Source of the DNA: Mediterraneibacter gnavus ATCC 29149
Lineage (GTDB): Bacteria > Bacillota > Clostridia > Lachnospirales > Lachnospiraceae
Assembly: GCF_008121495.1 (NCBI RefSeq)
Contig: NZ_CP043051.1
Location: 1,939,001-2,003,000, forward strand
Reading direction: 5' to 3'
Length of the DNA stretch: 64,000 nucleotides
Position 1 is the stretch's first letter, and each line of letters begins with the position of its first letter. Shown here one piece after another: positions 34,842-42,328 of the stretch. The translations under genes and the position numbers were made by a program. The notes under the pieces were generated by a model. It made no database searches and was not told the DNA's origin. It worked only from the letters and a program-made list of their open reading frames with translations.

Positions 34842-35636
34842 ATGGAAGATTACTTAAAAACAAAAGGACGGATTTTCGATATCCAGAGATATTCGATCCA
34901 TGATGGTAACGGAATCCGTACGATCGTCTTTTTAAAAGGCTGTGTGCTTCACTGCAGATGGTGCTGTAATCCGGAATCTCAGTCATATGAAATCGAGACT
35001 ATGATGGTACAGGGAGAGCCGAAGATCATCGGAGAGGATACCACAGTCGGCGAAGTGATGAAGACGGTGGAAAAGGACAGAACATACTACAGAAGAACCG
35101 GCGGGGGGCTGACTCTGTCCGGAGGAGAGAGCCTTTGTCAGCCGAAATTTGCAAGAGATATGCTGCGGGCTGCTCATGAGGCCGGGATCACGACAGCGAT
35201 GGAAAGTATGGGATGTGCAGATTACAGTGTGATCGAGGAGATTCTTCCATATCTGGATCAGTATCTGCTGGATATCAAGCATATGAATTCGAAAAAGCAT
35301 GAAGAATTTACAGGACGCGGCAATGAACTGATGCTGGAAAATGCAAAAAAAATTGCCGCTTCCGGGATGACAGAGCTCAGTATCCGGATTCCGGTCATTC
35401 CGGGATTCAATGATACACCGGAAGAAATCAGGGATATTGCAGTATTTACGAGAGAGCTTGGTCATGTAAAACGACTGCACCTGCTCCCTTATCACAGGTT
35501 GGGACAGGACAAATATGACGGTCTGAACAGACCTTATCTTATGGGTGAGGTTAAGCCGCCGGCCAATGAGAAAATGCAGATGCTCCTAAAAGTGGCAGAA
35601 GAGTTTTCAGGGGTTGAGTGTCAGATCGGAGGATAA
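34842..35636 (+). CDS. Glycyl radical enzyme activase (radical SAM), short form
   Basis: Installs the glycyl radical on the dehydratase using S-adenosylmethionine. The radical SAM motif is KGCVLHCRWCCNPE (CxxxCxxC) near residue 30. RTGGGLTLSGGE and LLDIKHMNSKKHEEFTGRGN follow. At 264 residues it lacks the cysteine-rich ferredoxin-like insert that many glycerol and choline activases carry after the radical SAM motif, so it resembles the pyruvate formate-lyase activase form. Start 34842 is preferred (AGAAAGG 8 bases upstream) over a GTG at 34833. Confidence 0.92.
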   Translation: MEDYLKTKGRIFDIQRYSIHDGNGIRTIVFLKGCVLHCRWCCNPESQSYEIETMMVQGEPKIIGEDTTVGEVMKTVEKDRTYYRRTGGGLTLSGGESLCQPKFARDMLRAAHEAGITTAMESMGCADYSVIEEILPYLDQYLLDIKHMNSKKHEEFTGRGNELMLENAKKIAASGMTELSIRIPVIPGFNDTPEEIRDIAVFTRELGHVKRLHLLPYHRLGQDKYDGLNRPYLMGEVKPPANEKMQMLLKVAEEFSGVECQIGG

Positions 35637-35640
35637 ACAG

Positions 35641-35659
35641 AAAAACAACAAAAACAACA
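35641..35659. promoter_or_regulatory. 19-bp element shared by both BMC promoters, copy 2
   Basis: AAAAACAACAAAAACAACA, one mismatch from the copy at 32104. It lies 10 bases upstream of the -35 of a second promoter, immediately after the activase stop. Confidence 0.5.
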
Positions 35660-35669
35660 CCTTAAAAAG

Positions 35670-35698
35670 TTGACTGTTGTGGGTTTGTGTGGTAATAT
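35670..35698 (+). promoter_or_regulatory. Second BMC promoter, in front of the aldolase and shell genes
   Basis: TTGACT (35670-35675), 17-base spacer, TAATAT (35693-35698). CTGTTGTG overlaps the -35 and spacer, as at the first promoter. It would let the core and shell genes be transcribed independently of the dehydratase and activase. Confidence 0.6.
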
Positions 35699-35757
35699 AA
35701 GACAAGAACCAACAAGAATCAAAAGGTTTGTTTTAAGAATCCAAGGAGGAAAAAAGG

Positions 35758-36567
35758 ATGCAAAACGAATACGAAATCAAAAAAGAGATGTGTGAAATTG
35801 GGAAAAGAGTTTATAATCGTGGGATGGTTGCTGCAAACGACGGAAACTTCTCCGTAAGAATCAGCGAGAACGAAGTATTATGTACACCAACAGGGGTCAG
35901 CAAAGGTTTTATGACACCTGATTATATTTGTAAAGTAGACCTGGACGGAAACGTACTTCAGGCAAACAAAGGATTCAGACCTTCTTCTGAAATTAAAATG
36001 CACTTACGTGTATACAAAGAGAGACCGGACGTAAAATCAGTAGTACATGCGCATCCGCTGTATGCTACAACATTTGCAATCGCTGGTATTCCTCTGACAC
36101 AGCCAATCATGCCGGAAGCAGTTATCGCTCTTGGATGTGTTCCGATCGCAAAATACGGTACACCTTCTACAGTAGAGATTCCGGATGCAGTATCTGAGCA
36201 CCTGCAGTATTTCGATGCAGTTCTGCTTGAGAACCACGGAGCACTGACATATTCTGATTCCTTACTGAACGCTTACCATAAGATGGAATCTGTAGAGTTC
36301 TACGCTCGTCTGTTATGGCAGACAATGCAGATTGGTGGACCACAGGAGCTGAATAAAGAGCAGGTTGAAAAACTTTATGAGATCAGAAGACAGATGGGTC
36401 TGAGTGGAAAACACCCTGCAAATCTGTGTCCAAATGCAAAAGCTGGAAAACCAAGCTGTCATTCATGCGGAGGCGGATGCGGTGCTGCAAAAACAGAAGA
36501 GACACCGGATGCAGATCTGGTAGCATCTATCACAAAGAAAGTTATGGATCAGTTAGGACTGAACTAA
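35758..36567 (+). CDS. Class II sugar-phosphate aldolase (fuculose/rhamnulose-1-phosphate type) with C-terminal encapsulation peptide
   Basis: Splits L-fuculose- or L-rhamnulose-1-phosphate into DHAP and L-lactaldehyde. Zinc ligands are seen in VHAHPLY (His97 and His99) and LENHGAL (His160), and the N-terminus GMVAANDGNFSVR is typical of the family. After the about 215-residue domain there is a Cys-rich linker (CPNAKAGKPSCHSCGGGCG) and an amphipathic helix (LVASITKKVMDQLGL) that looks like a BMC-targeting peptide. rhaA and rhaB in this window make rhamnulose-1-phosphate the likely substrate. AAGGAGG precedes the start. Confidence 0.9.
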   Translation: MQNEYEIKKEMCEIGKRVYNRGMVAANDGNFSVRISENEVLCTPTGVSKGFMTPDYICKVDLDGNVLQANKGFRPSSEIKMHLRVYKERPDVKSVVHAHPLYATTFAIAGIPLTQPIMPEAVIALGCVPIAKYGTPSTVEIPDAVSEHLQYFDAVLLENHGALTYSDSLLNAYHKMESVEFYARLLWQTMQIGGPQELNKEQVEKLYEIRRQMGLSGKHPANLCPNAKAGKPSCHSCGGGCGAAKTEETPDADLVASITKKVMDQLGLN

Positions 36568-36586
36568 CTTTAGAAAGAGGACTGCT

Positions 36587-37108
36587 ATGAACGAACAGGA
36601 TATTTCCAAAGCTGTGGAGGCAGTGCTGGGACAAATGAATGGACAGCATGCGCATCACGGGGAAGGACATGTCTGTCGGTGCAATAAGAACAAGATGACC
36701 TTAAAGCTGGCAAATACTCTGATTGAAAAAGTTAAAGCATATGCACAGGAAATGGGTGTCAATGTTGTGATTGCGGTATCTGATCAGGCAGGTCGCCCTG
36801 TTGCAGTCCAGTGTATGGATGATGCGTACATAGCAAGCTTTGATATAGCACTTAATAAAACATTTACTTCAGCGAGCCTCAAGATGTCAACGGAAGAACT
36901 TAGTCATTTAAGCCAGCCAGGACAGTCGTTGTACGGGATCCAGTTTACCAATCAGGGCAAGATTGTGATCTTCGGAGGCGGAGAGCCGCTAAAAGCAGAT
37001 GGCAAAATAATCGGAGCTTTGGGCGTTAGCGGAGGAAGTGCTGAAGAAGACACTGCGATAGCAGCCTATGGCAAAGAGATTTTTGAGGAGGTATTGGCGT
37101 GTCTGTAA
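36587..37108 (+). CDS. GlcG/HbpS/PduO-C-like protein with encapsulation peptide and His/Cys-rich linker
   Basis: Residues 1-18 (MNEQDISKAVEAVLGQMN) form an amphipathic targeting helix. Then comes a short His/Cys-rich stretch (HAHHGEGHVCRC), possibly metal- or heme-binding. Residues about 38-173 are a GlcG/HbpS domain: KVKAYAQEMGVNVVIAVSD, SFDIALNKTFTSASL, GGGEPLKADGKIIGALGVSGG. In Salmonella this domain forms the C-terminal half of PduO and can bind heme. Its role in a B12-free locus is unknown. Overlaps the aldehyde dehydrogenase start by 10 bases. Confidence 0.85.
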   Translation: MNEQDISKAVEAVLGQMNGQHAHHGEGHVCRCNKNKMTLKLANTLIEKVKAYAQEMGVNVVIAVSDQAGRPVAVQCMDDAYIASFDIALNKTFTSASLKMSTEELSHLSQPGQSLYGIQFTNQGKIVIFGGGEPLKADGKIIGALGVSGGSAEEDTAIAAYGKEIFEEVLACL

Positions 37109-38487
37109 ATGAAAAAATGGTACAGGACATCGTACAGGAAGTGGTAGCTAAAATGCAGATTTCTTCCGATGTATCTGGAAAAAAAGGCGTATTTTCTGAC
37201 ATGAATGAAGCAATTGAAGCTTCGAAAAAGGCACAGAAGATCGTTGCGAAGATGTCTATGGACCAGAGAGAGGCAATCATTTCCAAGATCAGAGAGAAGA
37301 TCAAAGAAAATGCAGAAATCCTTGCACGTATGGGTGTTGAGGAAACAGGCATGGGAAATGTAGGACATAAAATTTTGAAACACCAGTTGGTTGCTGAGAA
37401 GACACCGGGAACGGAAGATATTACAACAACCGCATGGTCAGGAGACAGAGGACTGACGCTGATCGAGATGGGACCATTTGGTGTGATCGGAGCGATCACC
37501 CCATGTACGAACCCGAGTGAGACAGTACTCTGCAATACGATCGGTATGCTGGCAGGAGGAAATACAGTCGTATTCAATCCGCATCCGGCAGCGATCAAAA
37601 CATCTATTTATGCAGTAAATCTGCTGAATGAAGCATCTGTAGAAGTTGGCGGACCAGAGAACATTGCAGTGACAGTGGAGCATCCGACAATGGAAACAAG
37701 CGATATTATGATGAAGCATAAAGACATCCATCTGATCGCAGCAACCGGAGGCCCGGGAGTTGTGACAGCAGTTCTTTCTTCTGGTAAGAGAGGAATCGGA
37801 GCAGGTGCGGGAAATCCGCCGGCGTTGGTCGATGAGACAGCAGATATCAGAAAAGCAGCAGAAGATATCGTAAACGGATGTACATTCGATAACAATCTTC
37901 CATGTATCGCAGAAAAAGAGATTGTTGCGGTAGATTCTATCGCAGATGAACTTCTTCATTACATGGTAAGTGAACAGGGATGTTACATGATTTCCAAAGA
38001 AGAGCAGGATGCTCTGACAGAAGTTGTGTTAAAAGGCGGACGTTTGAACAGAAAATGTGTAGGACGTGATGCAAAGACACTTCTTGGAATGATTGGAATC
38101 ACAGTTCCGGATAACATCAGATGCATTACATTTGAAGGACCGAAGGAACATCCTCTGATTGCAGAAGAGCTGATGATGCCAATTCTTGGAGTTGTAAGAG
38201 CGAAAGATTTTGATGATGCGGTAGAACAGGCAGTATGGCTGGAACACGGCAACAGACATTCCGCTCATATTCACTCTAAGAATGTGGATAACATTACAAA
38301 ATATGCAAAAGCAATCGATACAGCAATTCTTGTGAAAAACGGACCATCTTATGCAGCCCTTGGATTCGGCGGAGAAGGATATTGTACGTTTACGATCGCA
38401 AGCAGAACTGGCGAAGGACTCACAAGCGCAAGCACATTCACAAAGAGAAGACGTTGCGTAATGACAGACAGCCTGTGCATTCGTTAA
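37099..38487 (+). CDS. pduP: CoA-acylating propionaldehyde dehydrogenase (PduP/EutE type)
   Basis: Oxidises propionaldehyde to propionyl-CoA with NAD+ and CoA. A GTG start with GAGGAGG upstream gives the N-terminal targeting helix SVNEKMVQDIVQEVVAKMQ. Catalytic domain motifs: AITPCTNPSETVLCNTIG, NTVVFNPHPAA, ATGGPGVVTAVLSSGKR, GAGAGNPPALVDETAD and catalytic Cys269 in NLPCIAEKE. 462 residues is normal for PduP. The start overlaps the previous gene by 10 bases, so the two are translationally coupled. Confidence 0.94.
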   Translation: MSVNEKMVQDIVQEVVAKMQISSDVSGKKGVFSDMNEAIEASKKAQKIVAKMSMDQREAIISKIREKIKENAEILARMGVEETGMGNVGHKILKHQLVAEKTPGTEDITTTAWSGDRGLTLIEMGPFGVIGAITPCTNPSETVLCNTIGMLAGGNTVVFNPHPAAIKTSIYAVNLLNEASVEVGGPENIAVTVEHPTMETSDIMMKHKDIHLIAATGGPGVVTAVLSSGKRGIGAGAGNPPALVDETADIRKAAEDIVNGCTFDNNLPCIAEKEIVAVDSIADELLHYMVSEQGCYMISKEEQDALTEVVLKGGRLNRKCVGRDAKTLLGMIGITVPDNIRCITFEGPKEHPLIAEELMMPILGVVRAKDFDDAVEQAVWLEHGNRHSAHIHSKNVDNITKYAKAIDTAILVKNGPSYAALGFGGEGYCTFTIASRTGEGLTSASTFTKRRRCVMTDSLCIR

Positions 38488-38535
38488 TGGAATGCAGACA
38501 GTTTCGTCAGGAAGTATAAATAGGAGGAAACAAAC

Positions 38536-39756
38536 ATGGAAATGAACTCAGCAAGTGTGGAAGCAGTTGTAAAACAGGTTCTGGAAAGCATGCTGGAAGG
38601 AAAACCGGCAGTAAAAGCACCTGTAGCAAAAGCAAACACAGGAAGCAATGAAATTCCAAAGACAGCACATGTAGCAATGCTGACAGCTCTGGAAAATTAT
38701 GAAGTAAAAGAATTCCCGATGCCGGAAGTCGGCGACGGAGACATTCTTGTCAAAGTAGAAGGATGCGGTATCTGTGGAACAGATGCACACGAATTTAAAA
38801 AAGATCCATTTGGACTGATCCCGGTAGCTCTTGGTCACGAGGGAACCGGTGAGATCGTAAAAATGGGTAAAAATGTAAAAGTTGACAGTGCAGGAAAACC
38901 ATTAAAGGTTGGGGATAAGGTTGTTACCTGTATGATTTTTAAAGATGATCCGGATATCGAGATGTTCGACCTGAACAAGAAAAACGTAGGTGGAGCAGAT
39001 GTGTACGGACTTCTTCCGGATGATGACATTCATCTGAACGGATGGTTCTCAGATTACATCCTGATCCGCGAGGGATCTACAGTATTTAATGTAAGTGATT
39101 TGGATCTGAAATCCAGAATCCTCATCGAACCATGTGCAGTACTGGTACATGCAGTAGAGAGAGCAAAGACAACAGGTATCTTAAGATTCAACAGCAGAGT
39201 TGTTGTTCAGGGATGCGGACCGATCGGTCTGATCTGTATCGCAGTTCTCCGTACGATGGGTATCGAGAATATCGTAGCAGTTGACGGAGAGCAGAAGAGA
39301 CTTGACTTTGCGAAGAAGATGGGCGCAGAGAAATCTGTAAACTTCAAAGATTTCCAGGGAATCGATGCACTCGCACAGGGTGTAAAAGATGCATTCGGCG
39401 GATACGCAGCAGACTTTGCATTCCAGTGTACAGGATCTCCTGTGGCACATGCAAATATCTACAAATTCATCAGAAACGGTGGAGGACTCTGTGAACTCGG
39501 ATTCTTCATCAATGGTGGAGATGCAACGATCAACCCACACTTCGACCTGTGTTCAAAAGAGATCACACTGGTAGGATCCTGGGTATATACTTTAAGAGAT
39601 TATGCTACAACATTTGATTTCTTAAAGAGAGCAAAAGGAATTGGACTTCCGATGGATGAGCTGATCACTCACGAATTCCCGTTAGAGGAGATCAACGAAG
39701 CTCACAGAACAAATCTTGCAATGGAAGGTCTGAAGATCGCTATTATCAACAAATAG
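38536..39756 (+). CDS. Zinc-dependent alcohol dehydrogenase (MDR family) with encapsulation peptide
   Basis: Residues 1-20 (SASVEAVVKQVLESMLEG) form a targeting helix, followed by a flexible Lys/Ala/Pro linker. The MDR domain begins near residue 45: EGCGICGTDAHEF (catalytic Cys), LGHEGTGEIV, and the cofactor site VVQGCGPIGLICIAVLRTMG. The structural zinc Cys cluster of classical ADHs is not evident. Inside the shell it could reduce lactaldehyde to propanediol or recycle NADH; which aldehyde it uses is not clear from sequence. 406 residues, longer than the usual 340-350 because of the N-terminal tag. Confidence 0.88.
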   Translation: MEMNSASVEAVVKQVLESMLEGKPAVKAPVAKANTGSNEIPKTAHVAMLTALENYEVKEFPMPEVGDGDILVKVEGCGICGTDAHEFKKDPFGLIPVALGHEGTGEIVKMGKNVKVDSAGKPLKVGDKVVTCMIFKDDPDIEMFDLNKKNVGGADVYGLLPDDDIHLNGWFSDYILIREGSTVFNVSDLDLKSRILIEPCAVLVHAVERAKTTGILRFNSRVVVQGCGPIGLICIAVLRTMGIENIVAVDGEQKRLDFAKKMGAEKSVNFKDFQGIDALAQGVKDAFGGYAADFAFQCTGSPVAHANIYKFIRNGGGLCELGFFINGGDATINPHFDLCSKEITLVGSWVYTLRDYATTFDFLKRAKGIGLPMDELITHEFPLEEINEAHRTNLAMEGLKIAIINK

Positions 39757-39786
39757 TGACGGCCATTCCAGAGAAGGAGAATGGAT

Positions 39787-40140
39787 ATGGCAGAAGCAGT
39801 AGGCATGCTTGAAGTTTTCGGTCTGGCGACCGCCTTTGCAGCAGCGGATGCAGGATGCAAGGCAGGAAACGTCTGGCTGGAGAATTTTGATAAAAACAAA
39901 CCGGGTAATGCAGATGAATTACCGGTACCGCTGATCGTGATGATCAAGTTTCGAGGAAGTGTCTCTGACGTGCAGGCAGCGCTGGAGGCGGCAAAAGCCA
40001 AAGCAGAGCAGCTGGCAGGTGTTGTGAATGAATATGAGATCGCAAGACCGACAGAGGATACGGAAAAGATGTTGAAGATCAGCGCGTTCGACAAAGGAAC
40101 ACCACACAAAATAAACAAAGAAGAGATTGAAGAGATTTAG
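39787..40140 (+). CDS. BMC-H shell protein with central insertion and C-terminal extension
   Basis: Single-BMC-domain hexameric shell subunit. AEAVGMLEVFGLATAFAAADAGCKAGNV is the start of the fold. An insert (DKNKPGNADELPVP) sits in a loop, and about 20 charged residues (FDKGTPHKINKEEIEEI) extend the C-terminus. Start 39787 has AAGGAG 7 bases upstream; the ATG at 39781 is too close to it. Two variations on the minimal domain suggest a minor, specialised tile. Confidence 0.85.
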   Translation: MAEAVGMLEVFGLATAFAAADAGCKAGNVWLENFDKNKPGNADELPVPLIVMIKFRGSVSDVQAALEAAKAKAEQLAGVVNEYEIARPTEDTEKMLKISAFDKGTPHKINKEEIEEI

Positions 40141-40152
40141 GAGGATTTAAAA

Positions 40153-40434
40153 ATGGCAATGGCACAGCAGGCATTAGGAATGGTAGAAACAAGAGGACTT
40201 ACAGCAGCAATCGAAGCAGCAGATGCAATGACAAAAGCAGCTGAGGTAACATTAGTTGGAACAGAGAAAATCGGATCCGGACTTGTGACAGTTATGGTTC
40301 GTGGAGATGTTGGAGCTGTTAAAGCAGCTGTTGAGACAGGAGCAGATGCAGCAGGAAGACTTGGAGAATTAGTAGCAACACACGTAATCCCAAGACCACA
40401 CAACGACGTAGAAAAAATCCTTCCAACTGTATAA
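40153..40434 (+). CDS. pduA: BMC-H shell protein, PduA type
   Basis: Canonical 93-residue [70 protein letters not shown] is the typical hexamer pore loop of PduA-like tiles that pass small polar metabolites. Probably a main facet protein. Strong AGGAGG. Close paralogue of the domain encoded at 40941-41219. Confidence 0.95.
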   Translation: MAMAQQALGMVETRGLTAAIEAADAMTKAAEVTLVGTEKIGSGLVTVMVRGDVGAVKAAVETGADAAGRLGELVATHVIPRPHNDVEKILPTV

Positions 40435-40466
40435 TTAAGGACTACAGAAAGTAAAGGAGAAGTCTC

Positions 40467-40751
40467 ATGGGACAGTGTTATGGATTTTTTGAAATCCCGA
40501 GTGTAACAGCGGCTATCGATGCTGTCGATATTATGTGTAAAACCGCAGATGTTGAGATGATCACCTGGGAGAAAAAACTCGGCGGACGTCTTGTGACGAT
40601 CATTATCCGTGGCGATGTATCCGCTGTAACACAAGCCATTGAAGCTGCCGCAGCGAATGGAATCAAAGAGCCGGTATGTTATACGGTGATTCCGAGTCCC
40701 CATGAAGAGATCATCAAATTGATTAATAAGAGCGTCAATCGGATACGTTAG
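40467..40751 (+). CDS. BMC-H shell protein, divergent pore
   Basis: 94-residue BMC-H starting GQCYGFFEIPSVTAAIDAVDIMCK. The pore loop reads KKLGGRL instead of KIGSGL, adding an Arg at the pore, so a different permeability is likely (inference). It ends with SPHEEIIKLINKSVNRIR. Confidence 0.9.
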   Translation: MGQCYGFFEIPSVTAAIDAVDIMCKTADVEMITWEKKLGGRLVTIIIRGDVSAVTQAIEAAAANGIKEPVCYTVIPSPHEEIIKLINKSVNRIR

Positions 40752-40763
40752 GAGGCAGCCCTT

Positions 40764-41219
40764 ATGGCAGAGGAAAAGAAACCGGCAGAGCAGGAAAGTG
40801 CAAAGACAACTGCAAAGCCTGCCGCAAGAAAGAAAACAACTGCAGCCAAAGCGCCGGCCAAAACCGTACAGAGAGTAAGGAAGAGCGCTAAGAAGGCAGA
40901 GCAGGCGGAAACAAAAGTAGAATTGAAGGAGGAACGAAGAATGGCACAGGAAGCATTAGGAATGGTTGAAACTAGAGGTCTTGTAGCATCTATTGAAGCA
41001 GCAGATACAATGTTAAAAGCTGCAAACGTAGTTTTAGTCGGAACAGAAAAAATCGGTTCCGGACTGGTAACAGTAATGGTTCGTGGAGACGTTGGAGCTG
41101 TAAAATCTGCAGTAGAATCAGGTGCAGAAGCAGCAGGAAGACTTGGTGAATTAGTGGCAACACACGTAATCCCAAGACCACACACAGACGTAGAAAAAAT
41201 TCTTCCGGCAATCAAATAA
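40764..41219 (+). CDS. BMC-H shell protein with Lys/Ala-rich N-terminal extension and an internal start
   Basis: The full frame is 151 residues. Residues 1-59 are an extended, basic, low-complexity region ([22 protein letters not shown]) like histone or ribosomal-protein tails. Residues 60-151 are a PduA-type BMC-H domain, roughly 85 percent identical to the gene at 40153, with the same KIGSGL pore. Both the first ATG (AGGAGG, 8 bases upstream) and the internal ATG at 40941 (AAGGAGG, 8 bases upstream) have excellent ribosome binding sites. Two products are expected: long and plain. A recent duplication of the shell gene with tail gain is likely. Confidence 0.88.
   Translation: MAEEKKPAEQESAKTTAKPAARKKTTAAKAPAKTVQRVRKSAKKAEQAETKVELKEERRMAQEALGMVETRGLVASIEAADTMLKAANVVLVGTEKIGSGLVTVMVRGDVGAVKSAVESGAEAAGRLGELVATHVIPRPHTDVEKILPAIK
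40926..40943 (+). promoter_or_regulatory. Internal Shine-Dalgarno and start codon inside the long BMC-H gene
   Basis: AAGGAGG at 40926-40932, 8-base spacer, ATG at 40941. The site is encoded within the Lys-Glu-Glu-Arg-Arg codons of the extension and matches consensus as well as the upstream start, so a separate 92-residue BMC-H should be made from the same mRNA. Confidence 0.65.
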
Positions 41220-41236
41220 GTTTTGGTTTCAAAAAA

Positions 41237-41342
41237 ATGCCCGAATCATTTCAGTCAGCGGTAACGGTTGTAAATGAGAGCATATGCGAGCGGATCAGCT
41301 CGCATATGTTCTTGTGCTACAGCCGGATTTAAGGGCGGGCAT
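41237..41342 (+). promoter_or_regulatory. Structured intercistronic RNA between shell genes and pduL
   Basis: An outer pairing ATGCCCG (41237-41243) with CGGGCAT (41336-41342) encloses a perfect 11-bp hairpin CATATGCGAGC / GCTCGCATATG (41281-41291 with 41298-41308). No strong T run follows the hairpin, so it is more likely a processing, stability or partial attenuation element than a full terminator. The 144-base gap is the longest inside the core-shell operon. Confidence 0.5.
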
Positions 41343-41363
41343 GCATTGATGAGGAGAATTAAT

Positions 41364-42014
41364 ATGGACAATAATAATGTAGCTTTGATTACAAAGATGG
41401 TTCTGGAAGCTGTAGAAAAACAGAAATCTTCCGAAAAAGAACCGGGATATCTGGTTCCGGTAGGGGTATCTGCAAGACACATTCATCTGACACAGGAGCA
41501 TGTGGAAGCATTATTCGGACCAGGATATCAGCTGACGAAGAAAAAAGAACTGATGGGCGGACAGTTTGCCTCCAATGAGACAGTTACAATTGTCGGTCTG
41601 AAGCTCAGAGCAATCGAAAATGTAAGAATTCTGGGACCTGTAAGAAGCAAATCTCAGGTTGAGGTTTCTGCTACAGATGCAATTAAACTTGGAGTGAAGG
41701 CTCCGATTCGGGAATCCGGTAATGTTGCAGGAAGTGCACCGATCGCAGTTGTCGGACCAAAAGGTGCGATTTATCTGAATGAAGGATGTATCATTGCAAA
41801 ACGACATATTCATATGCCGCCGAAAGACGCAATGGCAGCCGGAGTGCATGACGGGGATGTGGTATCCGTGCAGGCGGAGAATGAAAGAGGCACTGTTTTC
41901 AATCATGTACAGATCCGTGTGGATGACAGCTTTACGCTGGAGATGCATATCGATACTGATGAAGCGAATGCAGCGAAGATTGCGACTGGACAGACTGTAA
42001 GAATTATAAAATAG
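41364..42014 (+). CDS. pduL: PduL-type phosphate propanoyltransferase
   Basis: Converts propionyl-CoA to propionyl-phosphate, recycling CoA inside the shell. N-terminal targeting helix (NNVALITKMVLEAVEKQ), then the two PduL domains with zinc-binding motifs VGVSARHIHLTQEHVEALFG and CIIAKRHIHMPPKDAMAAG. Start 41364 has GAGGAG upstream; the longer open frame would run through the hairpin. 216 residues, normal for PduL. Confidence 0.94.
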   Translation: MDNNNVALITKMVLEAVEKQKSSEKEPGYLVPVGVSARHIHLTQEHVEALFGPGYQLTKKKELMGGQFASNETVTIVGLKLRAIENVRILGPVRSKSQVEVSATDAIKLGVKAPIRESGNVAGSAPIAVVGPKGAIYLNEGCIIAKRHIHMPPKDAMAAGVHDGDVVSVQAENERGTVFNHVQIRVDDSFTLEMHIDTDEANAAKIATGQTVRIIK

Positions 42015-42054
42015 ATACTTACATTAGAAAATCGCAAGAGGAAGTGAGGAAAGT

Positions 42055-42321
42055 ATGATAGCAGGAAAAGTAGTAGGAAGTGTTATCTCGACACGGAAAT
42101 GTGAAAATTTGGTCGGCAATAAATTCATGATAGTGGATGTGCTGGATCATATGCAGACATCTGGAAAACAACTCATTGCGATTGACAAGATCGGAGCGGG
42201 AATAGGAGAGTATGTGCTGGTGGCACAGGGCAGTGCGGCACGGATTGGCTGCGGCATGAGCGATGCTCCTATTGATGCAGCGATCGTTGGAATTATTGAC
42301 GATGGAACAGGACTGGAGTAG
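42055..42321 (+). CDS. pduN: BMC-P vertex protein (EutN/CcmL/PduN family)
   Basis: 88-residue pentamer-forming protein that caps the polyhedral vertices: MIAGKVVGSVISTRKCENLVG, LIAIDKIGAGIGEYVLVAQGSAAR and PIDAAIVGIID are the conserved strands. It is the only vertex protein in the locus, so it is needed for closure of the shell. Confidence 0.93.
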   Translation: MIAGKVVGSVISTRKCENLVGNKFMIVDVLDHMQTSGKQLIAIDKIGAGIGEYVLVAQGSAARIGCGMSDAPIDAAIVGIIDDGTGLE

Positions 42322-42328
42322 TGAAATT

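Noticed and set aside
41274-41363. Upstream extension of the pduL frame
   Set aside because: It would run through an 11-bp perfect hairpin and lacks a ribosome binding site; the ATG at 41364 has GAGGAG and begins the expected targeting helix.
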